Shown: positions 49,005 through 62,200, counted from the stretch's first letter. The stretch is DNA of 64,000 nt from an uncultured Rivibacter sp. (GCA_946481025.1 CAMLNA010000007.1:1-64000), one strand, 5' to 3'. A program made the numbers and translations. The notes: generated by a model not told the origin, from the sequence alone.

Positions 49005-49636
49005 TGCGGGCCTTTCGCGCCGCTGCGCTTTTGCAGGTCGGCGATCCAGATCTGCACGGTCTTGTCGTTCGGCGCGCTCTGCGCATAACGCTGGTAGTGG
49101 TCGATCGCGCATGCGTAGTCCTTCAGGTAGAGATCGCAGAGGACGCCCAGGTTCTTGTGGGCCATCGCGAAGTGCGGGTGTTTCGCCAGCGTGTGCTCGT
49201 AGGTGGCGCGCGCTTCGGCGAACCGCCCCGCCGTGCGGTACAGCAGCGCCAGCTCGTTGCCGGCCACCGGGTTGGCGGGCTCGATGGCCAGCGCCTTCTT
49301 GAGCTGGGCTTCGGCAAGCTCGGGCTTGTCCTGCTTCTTGTGGACGAGCGCGAGGTTGATCGCCGGGATGGGGTTGTCGGGCAGGGCCTGGGCCAGCTTG
49401 CCGAAGGCCTCGGCGGCGCGGTCGTACTGCTCGGCCTTCGCCAGGGCCATGGCTGCCTCGAGGTCGGCCTGTTGCTGGGGCGTGACCGGCGCGGCTTCCG
49501 GGGGTTGCGCCGAGGCGGCGGGTGGGGCCGCTTTCGGGGTCTGCTGCGTCGTGGCGCAGCCCTGCAACGCCGCGGCGAAGGCCAGCAGCAGGAAGGTGGG
49601 CGCCATGCCGCGGCGCGAGTGGGCGGCGGGTTTCAT
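49001..49636 (-). CDS. TPR lipoprotein of the motor operon
   Basis: Lipoprotein of 211 residues: signal sequence with lipobox ALQGC (Cys27), a Pro/Ala/Gln-rich linker (about 30-55), then about four TPR units (for example [56 protein letters not shown]). The C-terminus ends with a final helix ([15 protein letters not shown]). It likely sits on the outer membrane facing the periplasm and scaffolds protein contacts. It is joined to both neighbours by ATGA overlaps. The type resembles GltE/AglT-like TPR lipoproteins of the Myxococcus motility complex, but the assignment is by architecture only. Confidence 0.85.
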   Translation of the reverse strand: MKPAAHSRRGMAPTFLLLAFAAALQGCATTQQTPKAAPPAASAQPPEAAPVTPQQQADLEAAMALAKAEQYDRAAEAFGKLAQALPDNPIPAINLALVHKKQDKPELAEAQLKKALAIEPANPVAGNELALLYRTAGRFAEARATYEHTLAKHPHFAMAHKNLGVLCDLYLKDYACAIDHYQRYAQSAPNDKTVQIWIADLQKRSGAKGPQ

Positions 49637-52600
49637 TTCTTGCGGGCTCCCTTCCTGGTAGGGGCCGGCGCCGCCTTCGCTGCGACGGGGGCTGCAGGCG
49701 ACGTGCCGGGTTCGCTCTTCGCCGCGGTGCTGTCGCGCGCTTCCGACGGCGCCGGCTGCTGCGCGGGCATGGCCACGGGCGCCAGTTCCTGCACGGCGGG
49801 TGCCGGTGCGGCAGCCACCACCGCCGGCTCGCGCCTTTCGGTGAGCCGGTCGAAGGCGGCCTGGCGGTTGAAGGTCTCGACCCAGCCGCTGCTTTCCTCG
49901 AACTTCGCAAAACGCGCAGGCAGCAGCCTGGCGAGCTTGGCAAAGCTCCTGTCGACCCACTTGTTGTAGACGCCCAGCGTCACCAGGTCGGTGTTCTTCT
50001 GGTGCACCTCGATGGCCTTTTCCTCGAACGGATAGGCCTGCTCCTCGAGGGCCAGCTCGTACTGCTCCTTCTCGGCGGCGCTCAGGTTGCGAGGGCGCTG
50101 CGACTCCACCAGCGAGCGGTTGAAGTCGTGGTACATCTCGGCCAGGTAGTAGCTCGCGGCCGCGGTGGTCTCGCCGATCTCGTAGCGCAGGATGGACTCG
50201 AAGCCGTCCTTCACCTGCTTGAGCGCTGCCTTCTTCTTCGCCAGGTTCTTGTCGAAGGGCTCCACCAGGCGGATCTGCGCGTAGTCGTCGAACACCGGCT
50301 CGGTGAGCACCAGCAGCGACGAGGCCGCGAGGTAGCGGGTGCGCTCGGTGCGCTCCTTGCCGCCGGCGGCGTCGGCACTGACGATGGCCTTGAGCTCGGC
50401 ATGGTAGGCCGCGGTGTCGTTGCGCGACTTCAGCAGGCCCGCGACCTTGAAGCGCGTCTCGACGGCCACGTCCAGCGGCTTGGGGAAGCTCGCGATGTAG
50501 CGTCGATAGACCGCCACGGCCTTGTCCGCTTCGCCGGCCTGCACGTACAGGTCGCCGGCCAGCTGCAGCGCGGCGCTGCGCACTTCGGGGTCCTTGGACT
50601 CCGACTCGGCCCGTTCGTATTCGCCGGCCGCAAGCGCCAGCTTGCCGGCTTCGCGGTAGACGTGCGCCACCTTCTTGGTCACCTCGGACTGCAGCTTGTG
50701 GCCCGGGTGGTTGCTGCGGAAGGCGGTGAGTGCCTGGGCGGCGCCGTCCCAGTCCTTGAGCTGGATGAGCGCCGCGGCGCCGTCGTAGTCGGCGTTGGGC
50801 CGGATGCTCGACGTGGGGGCGGCCTGGGCCACGCGCAGGAAGTGCTGCGCGGCGGTCTTGTGGTCGCCCTGCCTGCCGGCTTCCTCGCCCTGCTTGTAGA
50901 TGGCCGCCGCCAGGTTCTCGACGAGGTTGGCGCGCGCCTTGTCGCCATCGGCCACCAGCGGCAGCGACTGGACGTAGGCTTCCTCGGCGTCCTTGTAGCG
51001 TCCCAGCTCGAACGACGAGTGCGCGAGCGTGACCCAGGACGTGCGACGCAGCGGTTGCTCGGCATTCGGGAACATCGCGATGAACTTGCGGCTGTTCGCG
51101 GCTGCCTGGGCGTAGTCCTTCGCCTCGAAGATGTCGTCGATGGCCGCGCTCATCACCAGCGCGGCCTTCTCGTGGCGCGGGAAGGTCTCGGCAAATTTCA
51201 GCGAGCTGCGGATGGTCTCCTGCGCCGCGCGGGGCTTCTGCTCGGCCGCCACCGTGCCCAGGCCCTTGCGGTGCGAGTACACGGCGGCGTAGCCCGCCTC
51301 GGCGGACTTCTCGTGTGCCGGGTAGTCGTAGGCGGTGCGCTCGAACTCGACCGCCGCATCGGCGAACGAGGCGTTCTCCAGCAACAGCTCGGCCAGCTGG
51401 TGGTTCACCGCCGGGGACTCGGCTTCCTTCGGGAAGGAGGCGAGGTAGTCGCGGTACCAGCGCATCGCCTCGCGGAAGTTCTCGGGCTTGTCCTTCTCGA
51501 ACTTCTTTTCCTGGTACAGCGCGTGGTAGTGGTTGGCCAGCTCCTTGAGGCTGGCCTTCACGTAGCCCACCACCTCGGGCGAGTCCTTGACGTCGAAGTG
51601 GTGCCAGTACGGCGACTTGAGCCCGTAGCTGACGACGAATTCCTTGTTGGCATCGATCACCAGCTTGGGGAAGCCGCCGCGCTTGTAGATGTCGATGACG
51701 CGGGTGTCGTAATGCGGTGCGACCTTGTGGAAGGGCTCGCGCTTCACGAAGGCCTTGTAGGTGACGGCCGCATCGTTGTAGCGCAGCTTGTCGAGGTAGT
51801 ACTCGGCCAGGTTGCCGTAGACGTTGACCTCGTAGCTGCGCTTGCCGAGCTTGTCGAAGTAGGCGTTGACCGCCTCCGAGCCGCCCTGGTTCGAGAACGC
51901 GAGGCTGATGACGCGGTAGGTGTCGTCCACCCGCTGGGCCTCCAGCGGGTCCTTGGGCTTGTCGAAGTCGTAGCCGGTCTTGATCTTGTGGTCGAGCAGG
52001 GCGGTGAAGCGCTGCAGCGCCTCGTCGTACATGTCCTGCTTGTAGAAGGTCCAGCCCAGCTTGTAGAGCGAGAGCTCGTAGAACTGCGAGGCCGCGCCCT
52101 TGTCGGCGATCGAGAGGTAGGCCTTCTCGGCCGTGAGCCACTTCCTGCGGGTGAACCAGTATTCGCCGATGCGGAACTGCACCTCGTCGACGTAGCGCGA
52201 CTTCGGGTACTCCTTGACGATGCGGTTCATCACGCCCATCGCCTGGTCGGTCATGCCGAGCTCGTCGTAGGCGCGCGAGAGCTGGTAGAGCACCTGGTCG
52301 TTGCGCTCGTAGTGCGGGTGCCGGGCGAGCAGCTTCTGATAGAGCGCGATCGCCTCGCCCGCTTCGCCCTGCAGCTCGACCGGCGTGCCGTCCGGCGATC
52401 CGACCGCGGCGGGGGGCGCGGCCTGGATCGCGTCGGCCTGCATGGCGCGCGCCTCGAAGTCGCGGCTCGATTCCTTGGCGATGGCCCTGGCGATCGCAGG
52501 CGGTGCCTTGCCCTTGGCTGCCGCGGGCCTCGCGGCAGCCGCCTTCCGGACCACCGGGGGCGGTGCCAGCACCGCAGCCTTGGGCGACGCGGCTGCGGCG

Positions 52601-52971
52601 GTGGCAACCGCCACCGGCGTGAGGGCGGCCGGCGCGGGCGCGGCATCGGCGGTGGCGCCGGAGGCCTCGCGGCGCGCAGCCTTCTCCTGGTTGCGCTTGA
52701 CGCCTTCGAGCGTGCCGTATTCCTTCTGGATCTTGAGGTCGGCCAGGCGGCGCAGCGCCTCGGGCGTCATGCCGCCTTCCGGCGTGCGGTCCAGGAACTC
52801 GCGGTAGCTGTGGATGGCCAGGTCGGTGCTGCCGTCGATCTTGACGTCGGTGAGGTCGGGGCTGCTTCGGCGCAGCTCGCCGATCGAGCCGGTGGTGTCG
52901 CTGTTGTGCGAGGCGCACGAGGCGAGGGCCACCAGGCAGGGCAGGGACAGGCGGCGCAGGCGGTGGCTCAT
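49633..52971 (-). CDS. Large TPR lipoprotein of the motor operon
   Basis: Protein of 1,112 residues, the largest of the operon. It starts with a lipoprotein signal (lipobox ALASC, Cys19). A segment of about 100 residues rich in Ala/Pro (about 85-170) is a flexible linker. TPR-like repeats then run almost to the end (for example [48 protein letters not shown]), and the last 90 residues are again Pro/Ala-rich and end in Lys/Arg. It may form a long periplasmic scaffold; in length and design it resembles GltD/AgmU. ATGA overlaps link it to both neighbours. Confidence 0.85.
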   Translation of the reverse strand: MSHRLRRLSLPCLVALASCASHNSDTTGSIGELRRSSPDLTDVKIDGSTDLAIHSYREFLDRTPEGGMTPEALRRLADLKIQKEYGTLEGVKRNQEKAARREASGATADAAPAPAALTPVAVATAAAASPKAAVLAPPPVVRKAAAARPAAAKGKAPPAIARAIAKESSRDFEARAMQADAIQAAPPAAVGSPDGTPVELQGEAGEAIALYQKLLARHPHYERNDQVLYQLSRAYDELGMTDQAMGVMNRIVKEYPKSRYVDEVQFRIGEYWFTRRKWLTAEKAYLSIADKGAASQFYELSLYKLGWTFYKQDMYDEALQRFTALLDHKIKTGYDFDKPKDPLEAQRVDDTYRVISLAFSNQGGSEAVNAYFDKLGKRSYEVNVYGNLAEYYLDKLRYNDAAVTYKAFVKREPFHKVAPHYDTRVIDIYKRGGFPKLVIDANKEFVVSYGLKSPYWHHFDVKDSPEVVGYVKASLKELANHYHALYQEKKFEKDKPENFREAMRWYRDYLASFPKEAESPAVNHQLAELLLENASFADAAVEFERTAYDYPAHEKSAEAGYAAVYSHRKGLGTVAAEQKPRAAQETIRSSLKFAETFPRHEKAALVMSAAIDDIFEAKDYAQAAANSRKFIAMFPNAEQPLRRTSWVTLAHSSFELGRYKDAEEAYVQSLPLVADGDKARANLVENLAAAIYKQGEEAGRQGDHKTAAQHFLRVAQAAPTSSIRPNADYDGAAALIQLKDWDGAAQALTAFRSNHPGHKLQSEVTKKVAHVYREAGKLALAAGEYERAESESKDPEVRSAALQLAGDLYVQAGEADKAVAVYRRYIASFPKPLDVAVETRFKVAGLLKSRNDTAAYHAELKAIVSADAAGGKERTERTRYLAASSLLVLTEPVFDDYAQIRLVEPFDKNLAKKKAALKQVKDGFESILRYEIGETTAAASYYLAEMYHDFNRSLVESQRPRNLSAAEKEQYELALEEQAYPFEEKAIEVHQKNTDLVTLGVYNKWVDRSFAKLARLLPARFAKFEESSGWVETFNRQAAFDRLTERREPAVVAAAPAPAVQELAPVAMPAQQPAPSEARDSTAAKSEPGTSPAAPVAAKAAPAPTRKGARKK

Positions 52972-54854
52972 TTCGCGTCGCCCTCTTGGCTCTTGTTGGC
53001 GCGGTCGTAGCTCTCGGCGAGCGCGAAGCGGGCCTGCACCTGGTATTCCTCCAGGCGGGCGCGGCGCTGTTCGAACTCCTGCACCGCCATCGCCTCGAGG
53101 ATGCTGCCTTGCCGCGCCATCAGCGTGGACACGCGGGTGCGCGCCTCCTGCACCCGGCGGCGCAGCGAGGCCAGCGGCTTGTCGTAGCCCTTGTAGGCCT
53201 GCGTCGCCGCCTGGCGCTCCCTCACGAAGGAGCGATGGACGGTGTCGAGCTCCTGCACCTCGGCGTCGAGCGCGTGCAGGTTCTTGTAGGCCTGGGTGAG
53301 CCGCTCGTTGTAGGTGGTGTGGATGTTCCAGTGCAGCAGGCCCTGCAGCCGCTCGATGCGCCGGCGCGCCTGTTCTCCCGCCTCGCTGGTGTCGCGGCCG
53401 GCCTGCCGGGCGAGCTGCGCGAGCTGCTCGCGCACCAGGCGTTCTTCGGCGGTCTGCAGGAAGTCGGGGCGCGGGGCCACCAGCAGCTTCTGCAGCCGCT
53501 CGTGCAGGGTCTGGCGCTGCTCCATGCGCAGGCGCATCTGCGAATCGAGGGCCTTGAAGCGCTTGTCGACCGGCGGCAGCGCTTCGTCGTAGTAGCGCTT
53601 GCGCACCTCGACGATCTCGCCGAAGGCATCGAGCGAGTCGCTCCACGCGGCCAGCCTGCGACGGATTTCTTCCAGGTCGAAGTAGTTCTGCAGCGACTCC
53701 TGGAAGTCGTTGGAGGCCATCAGCTCGGTGAGGTAGTAGGTCTCGGGCGACTCGGGCAGCTCGCGCAGCCGCACGACCCAGTTGCTGTCGAGCCGGCCTT
53801 CGTTGCGCACCAGGGCCTTCAGGAACTTGCCGTCGCGCACGCTCTTGAGCGAGGCATCGAGCTTGGCGAGCTCGCCGCCGAAGCTCTGCAAGGCGGTGGC
53901 GTACAGCTGCGCGGCCCGGCCGTGCAGCTTGAGCTTGTTGTAGGCATAGGGCGCGCCGAGCAGGCCTTCCTGCACGGCCTTGTCGGTGCTGTTGCGCTTG
54001 ACGAGCAGGGTCCACGGTACGAGCGCCTGCTCGAACCGGTCTTCGGCGGCGTCGGCCCAGCCGGAGCTCAGCAGGGCCTTGTTGGAATAGGGCCCGCTCA
54101 CGCGCACGCGGTCGAGGTACTGCTTGGCCTCGCCCGGCCGGTCGGCCGAGATGAGGTGGTTGCCCAGCAGCAGGTTGGCCTTGTCGCGGACTGCCAGCGT
54201 GGCCTCGTCGTCGGTGGCCAGCAGGCCCGCCTTGCCAAGCTCGGCCAGGCCTTCGTTTTCCTGGCCGCTCTGGATCAGGCCGATGCCCAGGTTGTAGCTG
54301 GCGTATCCCTCGTAGCCCTTGCGGACCTTGAGCTCGCGAAAGATGCGAATCGCTTCCGGGAAGCGGCCGACGTGCAGGTAGACCTGCCCGCGCAGCAGCT
54401 GCTCCTCGTCCTTGATCTTCTCGGGGACGCGGCCCTTGATCCGCTCGATGGCGGCGAGCGCCGAGGTCGCATCGCCCTTTTGCATGAAGATGCGTGCCAG
54501 CCTCCAGGCCGCCTCGTTGCGGATCGGCTCTTCGACATCGCCTTCGAGCACCGCCTTGACCGCGCGACCGGCCTGCTGGTGCATGCGCCACGAAAGCTCG
54601 AAGTCGCCGACGGAGAAATTGGCCTGGTTCACGCTGTAGTGCAGCGGGTCCAGCTTCGGCTCGTCGATGCGGTGGTACTGCCACAGCTCGGTGTCGAGCC
54701 GGCTGATGGCGTCGAGGTAGTGACCCTGGGCGGCATGGAAGTAGGCCTCGCCCAGGTAGAGGTCCCTGGCGCGGGCGCGCTCTGCCGGGGGCGCCGACAG
54801 CGCCAGCAGCGGACTCGCGAGCACCAGCCCGGCGAGGCAAAGGGTTCGACGCAT
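52968..54854 (-). CDS. TPR and coiled-coil exported protein of the motor operon
   Basis: Protein of 628 residues with a signal peptide ([20 protein letters not shown], cleavage near LSA). Residues about 28-330 are TPR-like repeats ([50 protein letters not shown]). The second half (about 385-620) has long charged helices ([39 protein letters not shown]) that probably form coiled coils. The ATG at 54854 is used; a GTG one codon upstream is possible. It overlaps the large TPR gene by ATGA and follows the first gene of the operon after 9 bp. Likely periplasmic. No enzyme motif is seen. Confidence 0.82.
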   Translation of the reverse strand: MRRTLCLAGLVLASPLLALSAPPAERARARDLYLGEAYFHAAQGHYLDAISRLDTELWQYHRIDEPKLDPLHYSVNQANFSVGDFELSWRMHQQAGRAVKAVLEGDVEEPIRNEAAWRLARIFMQKGDATSALAAIERIKGRVPEKIKDEEQLLRGQVYLHVGRFPEAIRIFRELKVRKGYEGYASYNLGIGLIQSGQENEGLAELGKAGLLATDDEATLAVRDKANLLLGNHLISADRPGEAKQYLDRVRVSGPYSNKALLSSGWADAAEDRFEQALVPWTLLVKRNSTDKAVQEGLLGAPYAYNKLKLHGRAAQLYATALQSFGGELAKLDASLKSVRDGKFLKALVRNEGRLDSNWVVRLRELPESPETYYLTELMASNDFQESLQNYFDLEEIRRRLAAWSDSLDAFGEIVEVRKRYYDEALPPVDKRFKALDSQMRLRMEQRQTLHERLQKLLVAPRPDFLQTAEERLVREQLAQLARQAGRDTSEAGEQARRRIERLQGLLHWNIHTTYNERLTQAYKNLHALDAEVQELDTVHRSFVRERQAATQAYKGYDKPLASLRRRVQEARTRVSTLMARQGSILEAMAVQEFEQRRARLEEYQVQARFALAESYDRANKSQEGDAK

Positions 54855-54863
54855 CACGGCCCG

Positions 54864-55385
54864 CTATTCCTTGAACTGGATGGCCTTCGCCGAGGTCTCG
54901 GAGCGGTCGACCACGATCTCGAGCAGCTTGGGCTCCACGGCCTTCTTGAAGCGGTAGGTCGCCACTTGCTGGAAGTCGGCGTCGCCGTGCTTGCCGATCA
55001 CCGCCACCTCCAGCGAGTGTTCGCCGGTGCGCACGTTGCCGGTGTGCAGTCGCTGGATGCCGCCGCCTTGCAGGGCCTCGAGTTCCTTGAAGGTGTAGAT
55101 GTGGTGCGCGGCGTCCTGGCCGTCGATCTTGAGCCGCACCGCGTCGAGTCGCAGCTTGCCGGCGCCCTTGAGGCTCACGAACAGCGACATCTGCGAGTTC
55201 GACGGGTAGAGCAGCTTCTCCTCGAGCAACTGCAGCTCCGACGAGATGGCCAGCACGTCCTTCTTGATGTCCTGCACCTGCTCGTCCAACCCCTTCAACT
55301 GGTCCTTGGACGCGGGTTGTGCCGTTGCCATGCAGGACAGCACGCCGGCGGCGGCGGCGACGAAGAGTTTGTGAAACCTGTCCAT
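54864..55385 (-). CDS. Small exported protein, first gene of the motor operon
   Basis: Protein of 173 residues with a signal peptide (cleavage near ATA, residues 20-22), a short coiled-coil-like helix (DQLKGLDEQVQDIKKDVLAI), and a beta-rich C-terminal domain (YPSNSQMSLFVSLKGAGKL, ... GEHSLEVAVIGKHGDADF ...). I do not recognise a named family. The beta-rich part reads like a small immunoglobulin-like or carbohydrate-binding fold. Being first in a tightly packed operon of envelope proteins, it is likely a periplasmic or surface component of the same machine. The operon promoter must lie in the 836-bp region upstream. Confidence 0.78.
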   Translation of the reverse strand: MDRFHKLFVAAAAGVLSCMATAQPASKDQLKGLDEQVQDIKKDVLAISSELQLLEEKLLYPSNSQMSLFVSLKGAGKLRLDAVRLKIDGQDAAHHIYTFKELEALQGGGIQRLHTGNVRTGEHSLEVAVIGKHGDADFQQVATYRFKKAVEPKLLEIVVDRSETSAKAIQFKE

Positions 55386-56221
55386 AGGGGCCGTCAAAAG
55401 GGGGTTTATCGAAAAACGTTCTGGGCGGCGCCAATTCACCGGCCGGGTTTTCTTGCAAAGGCGGCCGGCAGGGGAAATGGCCGCTTTGAAAATATGGCGG
55501 GATGCTGCCACAGCTCATTCCGGCGAGATTTCAGCCTGCGTTGTCGGGTGCCAACGAACCGTCACAGACTTGTAAGTGCGCGTGTGTGCATGTTGCAAAC
55601 TACCGTGAAAAAAATCACGAACTGTCGCAGGCGCCCGGGCCGGACCGAAGGGGCGGCTCTACCTGACCCCGGTTGGCCTGCAATCGGTCGGTTGGATGGG
55701 AAAAGTTCCCATGCGTGGCGCGAATTTTTGATGAGAAAACAGGTGCCCGATCCGGCCTGGTTTCCTTGTTCAAAGGTGTGTGTTTGTTCACGAATTGTCG
55801 ATAGCAAACACTGACAATTGGCCGTTTCAGCCACACCGGCCGTGTTTTTCAACTCGTTGCAAGTGCCTGGGTGAGGGTCCGGCACCGTAGCGGCACCGGC
55901 GCAGAACGGGGCAGGAGGGCTGCCCCTGGAGCACGCGTCGAGACCGGAGGCGCTGCCGCCGCCGGACACAAGTTCAACGTTGGGAACGGGGCTCATGAAT
56001 TCATTGCAAGCGCATTTCTCGCCATAAGGGCGGGTGCCAAATCTGTGTTTTCTTGAATTTTGCTGCGCCGGGTGCGCGAGCAGAGATATTGCTGCGCCCG
56101 AGTATTTTGAATCTCCGATTCGAAATGCGGAACCGGCGCGTTGCCGCTTATTTGGCGGAGTGTCGAATTGCCCGGTGAGCGGGCAGCGGCAAATCAGATC
56201 AATCCAACAGACACCAGTTTC
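55386..56221. promoter_or_regulatory. Long divergent intergenic region with inverted repeat
   Basis: No gene is supported in these 836 bases, although short open frames exist. Base composition is clearly more AT-rich than the surrounding genes. It contains a perfect 7-bp inverted repeat, AATTGTC (55793-55799) and GACAATT (55813-55819), and two TTGTTCA copies (55766-55772 and 55784-55790). Promoters for the nine-gene operon and for the giant surface protein must be here. The length leaves room for long leaders or several regulator sites. Confidence 0.6.
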
Positions 56222-59200
56222 GTGACCAGTATTCGAAAGTCGATCCATCGCGCCGGGCTCGTGCTCCTGCGCCTGCTCGCCCTGGTGCTGCTGCTGGGGG
56301 GCGGCTCGGTGGCCCATGCGGGCACCGCGTTCTGCCGCGACTACCCGGTGGTCAACGGCTTCTACGTGATCGACGGCAACGACCCGGCCCTCACGCCCGC
56401 GACGCTGCCTTCGTCGATCAGCATCGACTCCACCGACCAGTTCCGCTGCTACATCAAGAACTTCCCGATCTCGGCGAAGTGGCCCCAGGGGCTCACGTCG
56501 ACGATCAACTTCGCCAACGGCACCACGGGTCTCGTGATCTTCGAGAACGTGTACTACAGCGGCAACATGGCCTGCTCCAACACGCAGGTCAAGATCTGGT
56601 TCGCCAACGGCGCCTACTACGCGCCCGGCAACAACAACGCCTGCCAGGAACTCTTCATCCCGATCGAGGCGGTGCGCAAGCAGACGCCCGGCGCCACCGC
56701 GACGATCGGCGTGCCCTTCACCTACACCATCACGGTGCCGGTGATGTACGACCCGGCGACCGGCACCTACCTGTTCCAGCCGTCGGTCAACGCGCTGTCC
56801 AACGCCACGATCTACGACGACCTCGCGGCGATCGGCGCGTCGGCCACCTATGTGGGCAACACCGCCTTCCTGGTCAACGGCGGCACGCGCACGCCCATCG
56901 GTCCGCTCACGCTCGGCGCCACGCCGGCCACGATGTCGGCGCTTGGCATCCCGGCGTCCGACAACACCCGGCACATCGTCTTCTCGTCGGACTTCAACCC
57001 CACGCTCACCAACATCGCGCCCGGCACCCAGATCGAGGTGCAGATGACGGTGGTGCTCGACAACGTGCCGGCCAACGTGGCGGGCACGCAGTTCACCAAC
57101 ACCGCCAAGTGGTGGTTCGGCCGCGTGATCGACGGCGTGAGCTACGCGCCGCTGCCCGGCCAGTCGGGGGTGTCCGCGCCGATGACCATCGTCGAGCCCG
57201 GCCTCACGCTGCAGAAGAGCACTTCGCTCACCAACCTCAACGTCGGCACTGCCGCGCCGTTCAGGCTCAACGTGCAGAACGCGGGCGCGAGCGAGGCGTG
57301 GAACACCACCATCACCGACGTGCTGCCGGCCGGCATGCGGGCCTTCGACCCGACGCCGACCGTGACCGCGCGGGTCTACGCCTCCGACGGCGCCACGCCG
57401 GTATCGGCCGTGCTGGTGGCCGGCACCGACTACACCGTGACCTACAGCGCCGCCAGCGGGCAGCTCGGCCTCACCATGCTGTCGGCCGCGGCGCGGATCG
57501 CGCCGACGCAGCGCCTCATCGTCGACTACCAGGCCCGGCTCGATGCCGGTGTGGCGCAGGGGCTCTCGTTCACCAACGTGGCGGGTGCCACGCAGTGGTT
57601 CAACGCCGCCGCCGACACCGCCGGCCGCCGCCAGTACAACCGGACGCTGACCGACGGCACGCCGGGCGTGCTCGATTTCCAGGACGCCGCCACCGTCACG
57701 TCCACGACCCAGGGGTACTTCTTCCTCAAGTCGGTGGGCGACCTGACCACGGCCACGCCGGTGGCCACCAGCGCGCTGCCGGGCGACCGCCTGCGCTACA
57801 CGCTGCAGATCCAGAACTTCACCTTCCCGCGGCTGGGCAACATCTCCGTCACCGACGACCTCGATGCGCTCAACGCGACCGCGGCGTTCGTGCCGGGATC
57901 ACTCACCCTTGCCGGCAGCAACCTGCCCGCCAGCGCCGCCCTGGTCGTCAATCCGACCGGCGGCGCCAAGGGCACCGGCTCGGTCAGCATCACCGGGCTC
58001 GAGCTGCTGCAGGACCAGCAGTACCAGGTGCAGTTCGACGTGACGCTGGCCTCCGCGCTCGCCAACGGCAGCAACGTGCTGAACCAGGCCAGCCTCAACG
58101 GCACCGACCAGTTCGGCGTGGCATGGTCCGGCGTCAGCGACAACCCCTACGTCAATGGCCCGTCGCTGCTGGGGGCCGCCGGCGATGCGACCGCGGTGCG
58201 CGTCTACGCGCCCGGCGCGCTGGCCAAGGCCAATACCCAGACGACCGCCACCATCGGCCAGCCCTTCAAGTACCGCATCACCGTGCCGGCCACGCCGGTG
58301 GACGTGCCGCTGTACGACGTACGCATCGTGGACAACCTGGCAGCCTCGGCAGCCAACCTCGCGTTCGTCAGCGCGAACGTCGTCTCGGGCGGCAGCTGGA
58401 GCCTCACGAACACCGGTACCGCCACCAACCTCGTCATCCAGGACGCGGCGACCGGCATCGACATCCCGGCCGGCGGGCAGGCGGTGATCGAGATCACCGT
58501 GGTGCTGCAGAACACCACGACCAATCGCGCCGGCCTGGCGTTCACCAACACCGCCTCATACACCTACAACAAGGTCAACGGCGACAACGCCAGCCAGGGC
58601 ACCGGCGGCAGCGCCACCACGCCCGCGATGACGGTGGTCGAGCCGGCGCTCGCCATCACCAAGGCAGTGGGCTATGCCGCCCCCGCCGGCAAGGCCGCGG
58701 GAGCGCCGGCGGCCGCGGGCGACGTGCTGCAGTACACGGTGAGCGTGGTCAACAACGGCACCGCGCCGGCCTATGACGCCGACGTGCTGGACGTGCTGCC
58801 GGCCAACCTGTCGCTGGTGGCCGGATCGGCCGCCGCGTCGATCAACGGCGTCGCCGTCAGCGGCTTCGTCCCCCAGCCCACCGTGCTGCCGGGCGGCGCG
58901 CTGGTGTGGGGGGCGCGAAACGGCGACGGCCTGCTCGACCTGCCGGTCGGCGCGACGCTCGTGCTGACCTATCGCGCCAGCGTGCTCGCTGCCAACGGCA
59001 CGCCCATCGTCAACGCCGCCTACACCAACTGGGCTTCGCTCAATGGCGGCGTGGCAGGCGAGCGCAACGGCGCCGGCTGCCCGAGCGTGACGGCGCCCAA
59101 CACCTATTGCGCGGGCCCCGCGACCGCGACGCTCACTTCCATCGACCCGACGGCACTGGCGAAGACGGTGGCCTCCGACAGCTGGAGCACGGCGCCCAGC

Positions 59201-62200
59201 ACCGCGGGCGACGCGACCCTGCGGGTGGGCGACACGGTGGTCTACACCCTCACCGCCACGCTGCGCGAGGGCGTGAACGACAACGTGGTCATCACCGACA
59301 CGCTGCCTGCCGGTCTGGCCTTCGACTCGATCGTCGGCATCAACGGCGACGCGGCCGCGCCCTATGCAGCGGTCGCGCCGTTCGCCCACGCAGACTTCGG
59401 CGGCGCCGTGGCCAGCGGCAACACGGTCCGCTTCAGCTTCGGCAGCGTCACCAATGCCGCCGACAACAACGCGGCCAACAACGGTTTCGTGATCCAGTAC
59501 CGCGCCCGCGTGGTCAACACCCTGGCGCAGCTGCCGCCGGTGCAGGCCTTGCGAAACGACGTCTCGCTCGCCTACGCCATCGGCGGCGTGGCGGCCACGC
59601 CGAGGACGGCGAACGCGAACATCAACGTGTGGCAGCCGGTGCTGGCGGTGTCCAAGAGCGCGTCTGCGGCCGGTGGCGACAACGTGCTGGCCGCGGGCGA
59701 GGTCGTCACCTACACGGTGGACCTGCGCAACACCGGCAACGCGCCCGCCTACAACCCCCAGCTGCAGGATGTGCTGCCCGTGGGCATGCGCAACGCCGCG
59801 CCGGTGACGTTGAGCGTGAGCCTCGTCAATGCCGGCACGGCGCTGCCCGTCGTGGCACCCACCTACAGCAGCGCGACCGGCGCGGCCAGCTGGAACTTCG
59901 TCTCCGGCGCGCCGGCCCAGTACGCCATTCCCGCCGGCGAAACGCTGCGCGTGGTGTACCGCGCCCAGGCTGATGCGAGCCTGGGCGCCGGCATGGTGCT
60001 CACCAACCGGGCCCAGGTGCAGCACTACTACTCGCTCGATGCCTCGGATGCGAGCGCCGCCAACCGCCGCGACTACGGCGCCAGCGGCGTTGCCATGGTG
60101 CAGCTCACCACGGCCTCGGCCACGGCGCTGGCCAAGCAGGCCCTCGTGAGCAATGCGGCCATCGGCCAGCCCTTCACCTATCGCATCACGCTGCCGGCCA
60201 CGCCGCAGCCCACGGCGCTGCACGACGTGCGGGTGCTGGACGACATCAGCCTGGCCGGCACCGGCGTGTCGCTCAGCTACCTCGGCGCCAGCGCGCGGCT
60301 GGCCTCCAGCACCCGGACCTGGGCGACCCTGGCCAACGCCGGCACCGCCACCAGCCTGGTGCTGCACGACGCCACGACCGGCGGCCTCGACGTGCCCGCG
60401 GGCGACCAGCTCGTGGTCGACGTGGTGCTCGTGCTCAACGACGACACCACCAACAACACCGCCGGCAAGCAGTTCACCAACACGGCGAACTACACCTACA
60501 ACAGCATCAACAACGACGCCGGCACGCAGGCCGGCGGCGCACCGGGCGCGAGCGGCGCCGTCACCATCGTCGCGCCCAGCCTCACGCTGAGCAAGAGCGG
60601 CCCCGCCACCATGCGCCTGGGCGTGCCCGGCCGCTTCACGCTGAACGTGCACAACGGCGGCACGGGTACCGCCTGGAACGTGGTGCTCTCCGACGTGCTG
60701 CCCCGCGTGACGACCGCGCCTTCCGGCGGCATGTGCGCCGCGGCGCCAGCCAACATCACGGCGCGGGTGATGCAGGCCGATGGCGTGACGCCGGTGTCGG
60801 CACCGCTGGTGAACGGCAGCGACTTCACGACCAGCTTCGCGGCTGCGCCCGGCTGCACGCTCACCGTCACCCTGAACAGCACCGCGACGGCCATCGCGCC
60901 GACGCAGCGCCTGATCGTCACCTACGACGCCTCGCTCGATGCCGGCACGTCGAGCGGCATCACGCTCACCAACGTGGCCGGCGCCACGCAGTGGCGCAGC
61001 GCCAACCCGGCCGTCGCCGGTACCTCGGGTTTCATCCACACCACCCGGAACACGCTGACCAACGGCACGCCGGGGGTGCTCGACTTCCAGGACGCGCATG
61101 GGCTCACCACCGAATCGCCGGTGCTGGAGTTCCGCAAGACGGTGGTGAACCTCACCACCGGCCAGAACCCGGGCAGCAACGCACGCCCCGGCGACCTGAT
61201 GCGCTACACGGTGACGCTGCGCAACGTGAGCCCGCTGGCGGTGAGCAACGCCACGCTCACCGACGAGCTCGACCGCCTCAATGCGAGCGCCATGTTCGCG
61301 GCCGGAAGCCTGCGGCTCGTTTCGGCGCCGGCCGGCGTGACGAGCAGCACCAATGCGAACGGCGGCGGCCAGGGCACGGGTGCACTGGACGTGCGCGGCA
61401 TCAACATCGCCGCGGCCGGCGCGCCCGGCGACTCGATCGCCGTGGTCTACGAAGCCCGCCTCGCGCCGGTCATCACCAGCGGCTCGGTGGTGCGCAACCA
61501 GGCGCAGCTCGCCAGCGCGACCAGCCAGACGGTGAACAGCGACGACCCCAATGTCAACGGCGCCGACAACCCGGCCGTGCTCGGCGACGAGGACCCGACC
61601 CGCACGCTGATCGCCTCCAGCCCGCTGATGCAGGTGCGCAAGGTCTCGCTCGACACGACCGGCGACGCGGCCGTGCTGCGCCCGGGCGACCGCCTGCGCT
61701 ACACGCTGACGATCAGGAACGTCGGCACCGAGAACGCGACCGGCGTGACGCTGCGCGACCCGGTGCCGGCCAACACCACCTATGTGGCCGGCAGCACCAC
61801 GCTCAACGGTGCGGCGGTGCCGGACGCCGGCGGCGCCTCGGCGCTGCAGGCCGGCCTGCAGATCCGCGCGCCGGAAGACGCGACGCCGGGCGCCATGCGT
61901 GCCGACGGCTCGGCCACGGCAGGCAACGTGGCCACCATCACCTTCGACGTGGTGGTCAACGCCGGCGTGCTCGACGGCACGCTGATCAGCAACCAGGGCT
62001 TCGTCAACGGCTCGGGCACCGGCAGCGGCGTCTTCGCCGAGGTGCCCTCCGACGACCCCCGTACGCCGGCAGCCAACGACCCGACGCGCGACATCGTCGG
62101 CCCGTTCCCCATCATCTCGGCGCGCAAGACGGTAGCGCTGGTGGGCGACGCCAACGGCAACGGCGTGCTCGATCCGCTGGACGTCATCCGCTACACGATC

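Noticed and set aside
49522..53010. A 1,162-codon open frame on the plus strand, antisense to the large TPR gene
   Set aside because: Low-complexity translation and no family motifs. The minus-strand genes have lipoboxes, TPRs and ATGA overlaps.
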